A stretch of 64,000 nucleotides of DNA, from positions 41,939-105,938 of the forward strand of contig NZ_JABMJK010000014.1 in the NCBI RefSeq assembly GCF_013376005.1. The letters are read 5' to 3'. The stretch comes from Duganella sp. SG902. GTDB lineage: Bacteria; Pseudomonadota; Gammaproteobacteria; Burkholderiales; Burkholderiaceae_D. The notes beneath the pieces are model-generated. The model was not told the DNA's origin and did no database searches. It worked only from the letters and a program-made list of their open reading frames with translations. Below are positions 32,915 to 42,021 of the stretch, piece by piece. Made by a program: the position numbers and the translations under genes. Numbering within the stretch: the stretch's first letter is position 1; each line of letters begins with the position of its first letter.

Positions 32915-35755
32915 ATGACTGCCAGCCTCCCCAGCGATGAATCGCAACTGCAGGAATTGAACCGGGCTCTCGCCGCCAACGAACTGACGCACGCGGCCAA
33001 GCTCGCGTTTGTGCTGGCCAAGCGCGGCGCCCTGCCCATCATGCAGCTGATCGGCCTGGCCGGCCTGATGGGGCACGCCGGCCAGGCCGAACGCGCCGCC
33101 GAGCTCTACCATCTATGGCTGCGCTGCACCGAGTCGCCCCTGCTGTTTGCCGCCTGGTACAACCTCGGCGTGCTGCAGCTGCAGGCCGATGAGCAGCAGG
33201 AGGCCGAACAGTCGCTGCGCGCCGCGCTGGCCATCAAGCCCGATTTCATCGACGCCCGCATGACGCTGGGCACGCTGCAGGAACGCCTGCGCCAGTACGA
33301 CGCCGCGCTGGCCACCTGGCGCGCCGCCCTGGCCCAGATCGATCCCGACCATCCCGCCAGCCGGCCGCAACAGATCCAGGCGCTGAACAGCGTGGCGCGG
33401 GTGGCGGCCCTCCGCAAACACTATCCGGAAGCCGAGGACGCCTGCGCGCGCAGCCTGCTGCTCGATCCCAGGCAGCCCGAGATCGCGGCCCAGTGGATCC
33501 ATCTGCGCCAGCTGCAATGCGCCTGGCCGGTGTGCGCGCCGCTGCCGGGCCTGGCGGAGGCCGACCTCAGCCACAGCGCCTCGGCCGCCTCCACCCTGTG
33601 CATCAGCGACGATCCGACCGAACAGCTGGCGGCCGCCCAGCGCCACCCGGTCAACCGCGCGGCCGCGCCGGCGCCGCTTGCCGACCAGCAAGGCTATCTG
33701 CACCGCAAGCTGCGCATCGGCTACCTGTGCTCCGATTTCAGCAGCCACGCCGCCGCCCGTCTCACCGCCGAGCTGTATGGCCTGCACCAGCGCGACCAGT
33801 TCGAGATCTACGGCTTCAGCTGGCAGGAGGAAGACCGCAGCGGCCTGCGCGCCCGCATCGCGCCGCAGATGGACCACCACATCCGCCTGACCGTGATGAG
33901 CGACCTGCAAGCGGCGCAAACCATCCGTGCCCACGAGATCGACATCCTGGTCGATCTGCACGGCCTGGGCACCGACGGCCGCCCCGGCATCCTGGCGCAC
34001 CGCGCCGCGCCGGTGCAGATCGGCTGGCTGGGCCATCCCGGCAGCAGCGCCATGCCGGCCCTCGATTACATCCTGGCCGACGCCTTCGTGCTGCCGCCGC
34101 AACTGCACTCCTCATTTACCGAACAGCCGCTTTATCTGCCGGACTGCGTGCAAATCCACGACCGCCGCCGCGCCGTCGGCCCCGCGCCCAGCCGCGCCAG
34201 TTGCGGACTGCCGGACGAGGCCTTTGTGTTCTGCAGTTTCAACAGCAGCCGCAAGCTGGCGCCGGCGCAGTTCGCGGTCTGGATGCGCATCCTCAAGCGC
34301 GTGCCCGGCAGCGTGCTGTGGCTGGCCGCCGACAGCGAGCCGGTGCGCGACAACCTGCGCATCGCCGCCCTGCGTCACGGGGTGGCCAGCGAGCGGCTGG
34401 TGTTCGCGCCGCATATGCCGCAAGCCGATTACCTGGCCCGCCTGCAACTGGCCGACCTGAGCCTGGACACCCTGCCGTTCAGCGGCGGCGCGGCGGCGGC
34501 CGATGCGCTGTGGGCCGGTGTGCCGCTGCTGACCCACGCCGGCCGCAGCTACGCGGCCCGCCTCGGCGGCAGCCTGCTGCACGCCATCGGCCTGCCGGAA
34601 CTGGTGACGCGCAGCGCCCGCGCGTATGAGGACAAGGCGGTGCGCCTGGCCGCCCGGCCTCAGGAACTGGCGCGCCTGCGCCGCCGCCTCGCGAAGAACC
34701 GCGACAGGACGCCGCTGTTCGACACCCCGGCACTGGTGCGCAACCTGGAACAGCTGTACCTGCAGGTCGCGCGCGGCGCCCTGCAGCCCGCCAGCGGTGC
34801 CGGCGACGGCGCCGCCCACCGCGACGCCGATGCCAGCCTGCCGCTGGTCAGCATCCTGATCCCCACCAGCGACCTCGACACCGCCGAGCAGCTCGACCGC
34901 ACCGTGCGCAGCGCGCTGGCCCAGCACTACGGCCGCTGCGAGATCATCGTCAGCGACAGCGGCAGCGGCGACGCCCGCCGCCGCAAGCTGGCCCGGTTGC
35001 TGCAGGCCCATCCGCGACTGCGCTACAACCGCGCGCCCGCGCTGGATGCCGCCGACAACCTCGACCATTGCCTGACGCTGGCGGTCGGCGCCTACATCGC
35101 GGTGGCCCCGGCCGGCGACCTGCTGCATCCGGAAAAGATCAGCCGCATGATGCACTTCTACCAGACCTACCCGAGCATCGGCCTGGTGGCCTGCTGGCGG
35201 CAACCGGTCGACGCCAGCGGCCAGCCGCTGCCGGGCGCGCCGCTGCTGCCGGCGGAAACGGCGGTCGGCGGCGCCTCGCTGGCCGGGGTGCTGCTGACCA
35301 GCGAACGCGGCGCCGGCGACGTGCTGTGCCAGCCGGCCTGCCTGTTGCTGCGGCGCGACCATCTGGGCGCGGCGTTTGGCCACTATCAGGGCAAGCGCTA
35401 CCGCAACCTGGCGGGCGTGGCCACCGCGCTGGCGGTGCTGGCCGGACAGGAATGCGCGTATCTGCCCGCTCCGCTGTGCAGCGGCGAACCGCCGGCGCCG
35501 CCAGCCGAGCCCGGCGACGCGCTCGACCTGGCGCTGGAACGCCTGCAGCTGTTGTATGAACCCCACACCCGCCAGTACTTCCTGCCGGACGCGGCGCGCT
35601 TCAAGGCCTTGCTGGCGCAACGGCTGGGCGCGCTGGCGGCGCTGGTTGGCGCGCGCTACGACGCGCTGGCCGGGGGCGACCGCCTGCACAACGAGGCCGT
35701 CCAGCAGGCCCTGCGCGAAGGCTATGCGCTGCTGCTGGGCCCACCGGGCGCCTGA
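32915..35755 (+). CDS. Third TPR - GT41 protein with altered active-site motifs and a degenerate GT-A domain
   Basis: 946 aa. TPR region about 15-235; GT41 domain about 265-615. His278 (YLCSDFSSH) and Lys447 (SSRKLAP) are kept, but the NGGTT nucleotide loop of its paralogs is SGGAA (523-527). From about 643 a GT-A-like domain follows (LVSILIPTSDLD), in which the metal motif region reads APAGDLLHP (Asp735) instead of DDDLLHP or DSD. No methyltransferase domain is present. It may be a catalytically weakened paralog, a substrate-presenting partner, or an enzyme with different donor needs. It precedes a hypothetical transferase and the CDP-sugar genes. Confidence 0.8.
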   Translation: MTASLPSDESQLQELNRALAANELTHAAKLAFVLAKRGALPIMQLIGLAGLMGHAGQAERAAELYHLWLRCTESPLLFAAWYNLGVLQLQADEQQEAEQSLRAALAIKPDFIDARMTLGTLQERLRQYDAALATWRAALAQIDPDHPASRPQQIQALNSVARVAALRKHYPEAEDACARSLLLDPRQPEIAAQWIHLRQLQCAWPVCAPLPGLAEADLSHSASAASTLCISDDPTEQLAAAQRHPVNRAAAPAPLADQQGYLHRKLRIGYLCSDFSSHAAARLTAELYGLHQRDQFEIYGFSWQEEDRSGLRARIAPQMDHHIRLTVMSDLQAAQTIRAHEIDILVDLHGLGTDGRPGILAHRAAPVQIGWLGHPGSSAMPALDYILADAFVLPPQLHSSFTEQPLYLPDCVQIHDRRRAVGPAPSRASCGLPDEAFVFCSFNSSRKLAPAQFAVWMRILKRVPGSVLWLAADSEPVRDNLRIAALRHGVASERLVFAPHMPQADYLARLQLADLSLDTLPFSGGAAAADALWAGVPLLTHAGRSYAARLGGSLLHAIGLPELVTRSARAYEDKAVRLAARPQELARLRRRLAKNRDRTPLFDTPALVRNLEQLYLQVARGALQPASGAGDGAAHRDADASLPLVSILIPTSDLDTAEQLDRTVRSALAQHYGRCEIIVSDSGSGDARRRKLARLLQAHPRLRYNRAPALDAADNLDHCLTLAVGAYIAVAPAGDLLHPEKISRMMHFYQTYPSIGLVACWRQPVDASGQPLPGAPLLPAETAVGGASLAGVLLTSERGAGDVLCQPACLLLRRDHLGAAFGHYQGKRYRNLAGVATALAVLAGQECAYLPAPLCSGEPPAPPAEPGDALDLALERLQLLYEPHTRQYFLPDAARFKALLAQRLGALAALVGARYDALAGGDRLHNEAVQQALREGYALLLGPPGA

Positions 35756-35766
35756 GGCCCGCTACA

Positions 35767-36774
35767 ATGGGCGCTCCTGCAACGATCCTGCCGCCCATAA
35801 TGTCCAGCCTGCTTTCGCGCATTGCCGCCACCGAACGTCCAGACCTGGTGGTCGTCATCGGCTACGGCGATGAATTGCCCGTGTTCCGCCATGCCCGCGC
35901 GCTGTGGCAGTTTTACGCGTCCCACTTCCCCGCCATCGACCTGGTGTTCGTGCGCTGGAGCGACCAGCTCAAGCCCGGCGAAGTGCATCACAACGGCTAC
36001 GACCTGCTGGTCGGCATCGGCGACCGCATGCAGGGCGCCACCGGCTACGCCAGCAGCGGCGTCTGGTCCGGCAGCGAGAACGCCAAATGGATTTACCGCC
36101 AGATGCTGGTGCAGGACTATCTGCTGCGCACCCGCAGCGCGCCGTTCTACTTCTATCACACCACGCTGACCTCGGTGGTGGACTTCCGCGCCCTGTCCAC
36201 CGTGCTGGACCAGTTGCCCAAAACCGGCTGCTACGCCGGCCCCATCGCGCGCCTGAACGGCCCGCCCGAGATGGCCGGCCTCACCTTCACCAGCGGCGCC
36301 AGCACCATCCTGTCGCACGATGCGTTGCAGCACATGCGCGCACATTACGACCCGCAGCATCCATGGGCGCAGTTTCCCAACGATATCTGGGCGGCACTGA
36401 TGCTGCCCCACTTCATGCGCACGCCGCTGCCGACCTTCAACTTCGTACGGCCGCGCGCGCCGATGGCGGACGCGGCCGAGTTGAGCGCCATCGCCCGTCA
36501 TTTGCTGCAGCAGGGACACTTCCATTTCCGCGTCAAAACGGTGGAGCCGCAGGACGCGGCCGGCCGCCGCCAGGATGTCGATCCGTGGATCATGTTGCGC
36601 CTGATGGAAACCGTGCTGTCGAGCGAGCACGAGCCTGAACGCACGCGCGCGCTGATGGCCCAGTACGCGCAGGAAGCCAGCGGCGGCGAGCAGGTGCCAG
36701 CCCGGCGCGGCGAGTCATTGTTCAGCGGCGCACGCACGCTCCCGCTGTCGGACAGCGAGCTGTTTGCGACATAA
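35767..36774 (+). CDS. Hypothetical protein, possible fringe-like glycosyltransferase
   Basis: 335 aa from ATG 35767 (GAGG nine bases upstream); ATG 35800 (MSSLLSRIA) is an alternative start giving 324 aa. I do not recognise the family with certainty. The order of motifs recalls fringe/GT31-like transferases: LVVVIGYGDEL at the start, WSGSENAKWIYRQM, FTSGASTILSHDAL (like SGAGYVLSRDAL) and FPNDIWAALML (like PEDVWVG). The expected DDD site is replaced by YFYHTT. It begins 11 bp after the third GT41 gene and ends at a terminator, so it belongs to that unit. Confidence 0.5.
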   Translation: MGAPATILPPIMSSLLSRIAATERPDLVVVIGYGDELPVFRHARALWQFYASHFPAIDLVFVRWSDQLKPGEVHHNGYDLLVGIGDRMQGATGYASSGVWSGSENAKWIYRQMLVQDYLLRTRSAPFYFYHTTLTSVVDFRALSTVLDQLPKTGCYAGPIARLNGPPEMAGLTFTSGASTILSHDALQHMRAHYDPQHPWAQFPNDIWAALMLPHFMRTPLPTFNFVRPRAPMADAAELSAIARHLLQQGHFHFRVKTVEPQDAAGRRQDVDPWIMLRLMETVLSSEHEPERTRALMAQYAQEASGGEQVPARRGESLFSGARTLPLSDSELFAT

Positions 36775-36776
36775 AC

Positions 36777-36814
36777 ACCGGGGTGAACGGCCAAAACCCC
36801 GGTTCTTTTCGTTT
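36777..36814 (+). terminator. Rho-independent terminator after the third GT41 unit
   Basis: accggggt (36777-36784) pairs with accccggt (36796-36803) across an 11-base loop and is followed by tcttttcgttt. It separates the GT41 unit from the CDP-sugar operon that starts at 36879. Confidence 0.75.
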
Positions 36815-36878
36815 AGAATGTTTAAGCAATGGCTGACAATGCAGTCTGTACAGCATTCACCACCCACTTGGAGACAGC

Positions 36879-37652
36879 ATGAAAGCAGTGATTCTGGCAG
36901 GCGGCCTGGGCACACGGCTCAGCGAGGAAACCACCGTCAAGCCGAAGCCGATGGTCGAGATCGGCGGCAAGCCTATCCTGTGGCACATCATGAAGAGCTA
37001 TTCCGCCCACGGCATCAATGACTTCGTCATCTGCTGCGGTTATCGCGGCTACATCATCAAGGAATTCTTCGCCAACTACTTCCTGCACACCTCGGACGTC
37101 ACATTCGACCTGCAAGCCAACAGCATGGAAGTGCACGAGCGCCACGCCGAACCATGGCGCGTGACCCTGATCGACACCGGCGCCGACAGCATGACCGGCG
37201 GCCGCCTCAAGCGTGTGCGCGAGCACCTGAAAAACGAGGAAGCGTTCTGCTTCACCTACGGCGACGGTGTGGCCGACATCGACATCAGCGCCTCGATCGC
37301 CTTCCACAAGGCGCACGGCAAGCTGGCCACCATGTCCGCCGTGCAGCCGCCGGGCCGCTTTGGCGCCATCGACTACGAGGGCCAGCGCATCGTCAGCTTC
37401 AAGGAAAAACCGCAGGGCGACGGCGCCTGGATCAACGGCGGCTACTTCGTGCTGTCGCCCAAGGTGATCGACTACATCGACGGCGACGCCACCATCTGGG
37501 AAAAGGAACCGATGGAAGGCCTGGCCCGCGACAACCAGATGGACGCTTATTTCCACAGCGGCTTCTGGCAGCCGATGGACACGCTGCGCGACAAGATCCA
37601 CCTGGAAGACCTGTGGGAAAGCGGCAAGGCGCCGTGGAAGAAGTGGCCATGA
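36879..37652 (+). CDS. rfbF: Glucose-1-phosphate cytidylyltransferase
   Basis: 257 aa, with GGAG five bases before the ATG. The nucleotidyltransferase signature is LAGGLGTRLSEET and VKPKPMVEIGGKPI; FTYGDGVADIDI holds the metal Asp, and WINGGYFVL and FWQPMDTLRDK are typical of RfbF/AscA. It makes CDP-glucose from CTP and glucose-1-phosphate, the committed step to CDP-3,6-dideoxyhexoses. First gene of a seven-gene plus-strand operon in which most neighbours overlap by a few bases. Confidence 0.96.
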   Translation: MKAVILAGGLGTRLSEETTVKPKPMVEIGGKPILWHIMKSYSAHGINDFVICCGYRGYIIKEFFANYFLHTSDVTFDLQANSMEVHERHAEPWRVTLIDTGADSMTGGRLKRVREHLKNEEAFCFTYGDGVADIDISASIAFHKAHGKLATMSAVQPPGRFGAIDYEGQRIVSFKEKPQGDGAWINGGYFVLSPKVIDYIDGDATIWEKEPMEGLARDNQMDAYFHSGFWQPMDTLRDKIHLEDLWESGKAPWKKWP

Positions 37653-38725
37653 AGCCGTCGTTCTGGCAAGGCAAGCGCGTCTTCCTGACTGGTCACACGG
37701 GCTTCAAGGGCAGCTGGCTCAGCCTGTGGCTGCAACAACTGGGCGCGCACGTCACCGGCTTCGCGCTGGCCCCGCCCAGCCAGCCCAGCCTGTTTGAGGT
37801 GGCCGGCGTCGGCAGCGGCATGACCTCCGTCATCGGCGACATCCGCGACGGTGCCGCTTTACAACAAGCCATGCAGGCGGCGCGGCCGGAAATCGTCATC
37901 CACATGGCGGCGCAGGCGCTGGTGCGCCATTCCTACGCCCATCCTGTGGAGACCTACGCCACCAACGTCATGGGCCTGGTCCACTTCTTTGAGGCGGTGC
38001 GCAACACGCCCGGCATCAAGGCGGTGGTCAACGTCACCAGCGACAAATGCTATGAAAACAAGGAATGGGCCTGGGGCTATCGCGAGAACGAAGCCTTCGG
38101 CGGCTACGACCCTTACAGCAACAGCAAGGCCTGCGCCGAGCTGGTCACGTCCGGCTACCGCTCGTCCTTCTTCAACCCTGAAAAATACGCCGAGCATGGC
38201 GTGGCGCTGGCCTCGGGCCGTGCCGGCAATGTGATCGGCGGCGGCGACTGGGCCGAAGACCGCCTGATTCCCGACATGGTGCGCGCGATTGCAGCCCGCA
38301 AGCCGGTGCGCATCCGCAGCCCGCACGCGATCCGCCCGTGGCAGCACGTGCTGGAGCCGCTGTCGGGCTACCTGACGCTGGCCGAGCACCTGTACGAGCA
38401 GGGGCCGGCGTTTGCGGAAGGCTTCAACTTCGGCCCGCACGACATCGATGCCCGGCCGGTCGAATGGATCATCGAGCGACTGTGCCAGAGCTGGGGCGAC
38501 GGCGCCGCGTGGGAACTGGACTCCGCGCCGCAGCCACATGAGGCACACTATCTCAAGCTGGACTGTTCCAAGGCCCGCGCCCGCCTGCAGTGGCAGCCGC
38601 GCTGGCATCTGGGACACACCATCGACATGATCGTTGCATGGCACAAGGCGCAGATGTCCGGCGCCGACATGCGCGCACTGACGCTGGCACAAATCGACAC
38701 TTATCAAAACACCGCACCCCTTTAA
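37649..38725 (+). CDS. rfbG: CDP-glucose 4,6-dehydratase
   Basis: 358 aa; ATG 37649 overlaps the rfbF stop (ATGA). Extended SDR with TGHTGFKGSWL for NAD binding, IHMAAQALVRHSY, NVTSDKCYEN and the catalytic YSNSK, followed by RAGNVIGGGDWAEDRLIPD, all hallmarks of RfbG/AscB. It converts CDP-glucose to CDP-4-keto-6-deoxyglucose. Confidence 0.96.
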   Translation: MKPSFWQGKRVFLTGHTGFKGSWLSLWLQQLGAHVTGFALAPPSQPSLFEVAGVGSGMTSVIGDIRDGAALQQAMQAARPEIVIHMAAQALVRHSYAHPVETYATNVMGLVHFFEAVRNTPGIKAVVNVTSDKCYENKEWAWGYRENEAFGGYDPYSNSKACAELVTSGYRSSFFNPEKYAEHGVALASGRAGNVIGGGDWAEDRLIPDMVRAIAARKPVRIRSPHAIRPWQHVLEPLSGYLTLAEHLYEQGPAFAEGFNFGPHDIDARPVEWIIERLCQSWGDGAAWELDSAPQPHEAHYLKLDCSKARARLQWQPRWHLGHTIDMIVAWHKAQMSGADMRALTLAQIDTYQNTAPL

Positions 38726-38735
38726 GGCAGCAATC

Positions 38736-40061
38736 ATGAGCGAAGCAAAAACCAAGGAACAACTCCGCGCGGAGATCAACAAGCTGGTGGCCGAATACGG
38801 CGCCCTGGCCAGCGTGCCGAAGCCATTCGAGCCCGGCGTGACCGTCATTCCGCCGGCCGGCAAAGTGGTCGGCGCGCCGGAAATGGAACTGATGGTCGAA
38901 GCCTCGCTGGACGCCTGGCTGACCACCGGCCGCTTCAACGACCAGTTCGAGGCCAAGCTGGCCAAGCTGATCGGCGTTGATTTCCTGATCACCGTCAACT
39001 CCGGCTCCTCGGCCAATCTGGTCGCCTTCAGCACGCTGACCTCGCCCAAGCTTGGCGCGCGCGCCATCCAGCAGGGCGACGAGGTGATCGGCGTGGCGGC
39101 CGGCTTCCCGACCACCGTCAACCCCATCATCCAGTTCGGCGCCGTGCCGGTGTTCGTGGACGTGGAGCTGGGCACCTACAACATCGACGTCACCAAGCTG
39201 GAAGCGGCGATCTCGCCCAAGACCAAGGCCATCATGCTGGCCCACACCCTGGGCAACCCGTACAACCTGGACGTGATCACCGCCATCTGCAAGAAACACA
39301 ACCTGTGGCTGATCGAGGACTGCTGCGACGCGCTGGGCTCGACCTACCACGGCAAGATGGTCGGCACCTTCGGCGACATCGGCACCATGTCGTTCTACCC
39401 GGCGCACCACATCACCATGGGCGAGGGCGGCGCCGTGTTCACCAACAATCCGGAACTGAAGGCGATCGCCGAGTCGTTCCGCGACTGGGGCCGCGACTGC
39501 TACTGCCCGCCGGGCAAGGACAACACCTGCGGCAAGCGCTTTTGCCAGTGCTTCGGCACGCTGCCGCCCGGCTATGACCACAAGTACACCTACAGCCACC
39601 TCGGCTACAACCTCAAGATCACCGACATGCAGGCCGCCTGCGGCCTGGCGCAGATCGACCGCGCGGCCGGCTTCGTGCAGGCGCGCAAGGACAACTTCGC
39701 CTACCTGAAGGACCGCCTGAAGTCGTGCGAGGAATTCCTCATCCTGCCGGAAGCCACCGAGCATTCCGACCCGTCGTGGTTCGGCTTCCCGATGACGCTC
39801 AAGCCGGAGGCCAACATCGCCCGGGTCGACCTGCTGACCTACCTCGACCAGCACAAGATCGGCACCCGCCTGCTGTTCGCCGGCAACCTGGTGCGCCAGC
39901 CATACATGCAGGGCCGCAATTTCCGCGTCTCGGGCGAGCTGACCAACACCGACCGCGTGATGAACGACACCTTCTGGATCGGCGTCTATCCCGGCTTGTC
40001 GCGCGAGATGCTGGACTTCGTGATCGACAAGCTGGAAGCCTTCTTCGGTGTCAACTTCTAA
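38736..40061 (+). CDS. rfbH: CDP-4-keto-6-deoxyglucose 3-dehydrase (E1)
   Basis: 441 aa. DegT-fold PMP enzyme in which the Schiff-base Lys is replaced by His in SFYPAHHITMGEGG (His224/His225), as in E1/AscC. A Cys-rich stretch C255, C257, C265, C270, C272 (DCYCPPGKDNTCGKRFCQC) binds the [2Fe-2S] cluster. It removes the C3 hydroxyl of CDP-4-keto-6-deoxyglucose, with electrons from a ferredoxin reductase (E3, RfbI/AscD). No E3 gene is found in the window. Confidence 0.96.
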   Translation: MSEAKTKEQLRAEINKLVAEYGALASVPKPFEPGVTVIPPAGKVVGAPEMELMVEASLDAWLTTGRFNDQFEAKLAKLIGVDFLITVNSGSSANLVAFSTLTSPKLGARAIQQGDEVIGVAAGFPTTVNPIIQFGAVPVFVDVELGTYNIDVTKLEAAISPKTKAIMLAHTLGNPYNLDVITAICKKHNLWLIEDCCDALGSTYHGKMVGTFGDIGTMSFYPAHHITMGEGGAVFTNNPELKAIAESFRDWGRDCYCPPGKDNTCGKRFCQCFGTLPPGYDHKYTYSHLGYNLKITDMQAACGLAQIDRAAGFVQARKDNFAYLKDRLKSCEEFLILPEATEHSDPSWFGFPMTLKPEANIARVDLLTYLDQHKIGTRLLFAGNLVRQPYMQGRNFRVSGELTNTDRVMNDTFWIGVYPGLSREMLDFVIDKLEAFFGVNF

Positions 40062-40677
40062 GCCTGCCGTGAGCGAAGCGGCCGCCTACGTCGCGCCGTT
40101 CCGCGACCTGCTGCTGCCCAACGCCCGCCTGCTGGTACAGGCCGGCGCCGGCGATGGCGGCCTGGCGCGCGCTTACCGCAAGCTCTATCCGGCCGCCGGG
40201 CTGATGGTGGTGGACGCCGATCCGGCGCTGGCCGCGCAGGCGCGCGAGTACGCCGACCGCGTCTACCAGGCCGACCTGGACACCGTCAGCGCGGCCTTCT
40301 ACCAGCAGCTGCAATGGGCCGACGGCTGGTACTTCGACGCCACGCTGGAACAGTATGCCGATCCGCCGCGCGTGCTGCGGCAGGTGCGCGCGGTGATCCA
40401 GTGCGACGCCGCCATCGTGGCCCGCATCACCAACCGCGCCTACTGGGACGCGCCGGCCGCCGCGCCGCGCCACGGCTGGGTGATCGCGGACATGCTGGAG
40501 CTGTTCGCCAACAGCGGTTTCCGCGTCGTCAGCGGCGTGCTGCTGAACCCCGGGCCGCTGCCGGCCGAGGTGCTGGCCTCGCTGCAAGCGCAGGCGGCGC
40601 AAGGCGGCGCCACGCTGGAACAGCTGATTGAAGCGGCGCAGCCATCCCATTACCTGATCAAGGCCATGCCCGCGTGA
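40048..40677 (+). CDS. Methyltransferase-like protein resembling the C-terminal domain of the GT41 fusions
   Basis: About 209 aa. The start is GTG 40048 (overlapping rfbH by 14 bases) or GTG 40069. LLVQAGAGDGGLARAY matches the LGCRDGSFAKAY SAM loop of the fusions, and WYFDATLEQYADPPRVLRQ matches the WVLDEALETLDDPWSLLQK segment. It is therefore a free-standing relative of that domain. Methylation of the dideoxy sugar or glycan end is likely; no direct evidence. Confidence 0.7.
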   Translation: MSTSKPAVSEAAAYVAPFRDLLLPNARLLVQAGAGDGGLARAYRKLYPAAGLMVVDADPALAAQAREYADRVYQADLDTVSAAFYQQLQWADGWYFDATLEQYADPPRVLRQVRAVIQCDAAIVARITNRAYWDAPAAAPRHGWVIADMLELFANSGFRVVSGVLLNPGPLPAEVLASLQAQAAQGGATLEQLIEAAQPSHYLIKAMPA

Positions 40678-41444
40678 TGAATCCGACCCCGCCCTTTTAC
40701 TGCATCGCCCACGCGCCGTTCAACTGGAAGATGCCGGACTTCATGACCATGGTCGGCTCGGGCGACTACGTTCCGGAAACCGGCCTCGCCATGAGCCAGT
40801 TGCTGTCGCCGGAGGAGGCGCTGCGCAACCGCTACCTGGGCGAATACCTGGCGCTGTTTGAGATCCGCCGCCGCCTGATCGCCGAACGGGCCGAGGGCTT
40901 CGTCGGCTTCTGCCACTACCGCCGCTTCGCCCTGACCGAACCGATCGGCGTGCTGCACCAGTTCAACTACCATGCCCACCCGGACATGCTGGCCAAGGTC
41001 CAGCCCGAGCATTTCTACGGCGACGGCCAGACCCCGATCGTGCCGATCTCGGTCACCTGGGCCGGCACCGTGCTGCAGCAGTATGAAGCGTGCGTCACCG
41101 GGCGCGACCTGCTGATGTTCTTTGGCGACGCCATCGATTGCGGCGTGATCAGCAACCTCGAGGCGGCCAATTTCCTCAGCGGCAAAGCGTTCATTCCGGC
41201 GCCGACCGTGGCCTTCATCCCGGTGCAATGGTTCGTGGAAATCATCCACGACCTCGAACTGGTGGCCTCGCGCTACTACCGCCACCACTACGTCTACCGC
41301 GAGGGCTACGCCGACCGCAGCATCGCCTTCTGCTGCGAGCGCCTGCAAGCCTTCCTGCTGGCCAAGCGCATTGCCGCGTGGGGCCAGGACAAGGTCATCC
41401 AGCGGCCGCTGGTGTTGCTGGGCGAAACCTATCCCAACCTGTAG
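40677..41444 (+). CDS. DUF4422-like putative glycosyltransferase
   Basis: 255 aa. ATG 40677 overlaps the preceding TGA; a GTG one codon earlier is the alternative. The segment LGEYLALFEIRRRLIAERAE followed by GFVGFCHYRRFAL matches the hallmark (W/L)xGLCHYRRYF region of DUF4422 capsule and exopolysaccharide transferases. NWKMPDFMTMVG and ADRSIAFCCERL are also compatible. Probably adds a sugar to the glycan; donor unknown. Confidence 0.65.
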   Translation: MNPTPPFYCIAHAPFNWKMPDFMTMVGSGDYVPETGLAMSQLLSPEEALRNRYLGEYLALFEIRRRLIAERAEGFVGFCHYRRFALTEPIGVLHQFNYHAHPDMLAKVQPEHFYGDGQTPIVPISVTWAGTVLQQYEACVTGRDLLMFFGDAIDCGVISNLEAANFLSGKAFIPAPTVAFIPVQWFVEIIHDLELVASRYYRHHYVYREGYADRSIAFCCERLQAFLLAKRIAAWGQDKVIQRPLVLLGETYPNL

Positions 41445-41451
41445 AGACATC

Positions 41452-42021
41452 ATGAAGATTGTTGCCACCGCCATCCCCGGCTGCTACCAGATCGTCACCG
41501 ACATCCGCCGCGACGAGCGCGGCAGCTTCGTCAAGGTGTTCCATGAGGACATCTTCCGTGAGCACGGCCTGGCCACCGATTTCCGCGAGGAATACTATTC
41601 GACCTCGCGGCGCGGCGTGATCCGCGGCCTGCATTTCCAGACGCCACCGCACGACCACGCCAAACTGGTCTACTGCACCCATGGCGCGGTGATGGATGTG
41701 GCGCTGGACCTGCGCAAGGGTTCGCCTATGTACGGCCAGCACATCACGCTGGAGCTGAGCGCGGAGAACGGGCACATGCTGTACCTGCCGGCCGGCCTGG
41801 CGCACGGCTTCTGCTCGCTGAGCGAGCAGTCCCTGATGGTCTACAAGGTCACCACCGCCTACGCGCCGCACAACGACGGCGGCGTACGCTGGGATTCGGC
41901 CGGCATCGCGTGGCCGGTGCAGGATCCCATCATGTCGCCACGTGACGGCACCTTCCCCACGCTGGGCGCGTTCGATTCGCCGTTCGCTTATTCAGCCGGC
42001 GCGGCTGGAGCAGGCGCATGA
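41452..42021 (+). CDS. RmlC-family sugar 3,5- or 5-epimerase (AscE-like)
   Basis: 189 aa from ATG 41452. Cupin of the dTDP-4-dehydrorhamnose 3,5-epimerase family: DERGSFVKVFHED, GVIRGLHFQ with catalytic His61, DVALDLRKGSPMYG and YLPAGLAHGFCSLSE. Because the operon makes CDP-4-keto-3,6-dideoxyglucose, it is more likely a C5 epimerase like AscE, leading to the L-series sugar ascarylose, than RmlC of the rhamnose pathway. The next gene overlaps its stop. Confidence 0.88.
   Translation: MKIVATAIPGCYQIVTDIRRDERGSFVKVFHEDIFREHGLATDFREEYYSTSRRGVIRGLHFQTPPHDHAKLVYCTHGAVMDVALDLRKGSPMYGQHITLELSAENGHMLYLPAGLAHGFCSLSEQSLMVYKVTTAYAPHNDGGVRWDSAGIAWPVQDPIMSPRDGTFPTLGAFDSPFAYSAGAAGAGA

Noticed and set aside
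41452..42021. Assignment of the epimerase as rfbC of the dTDP-rhamnose pathway
   Set aside because: No rmlA, rmlB or rmlD is nearby, and the gene sits inside a CDP-3,6-dideoxyhexose operon, so an AscE-like role is more likely.
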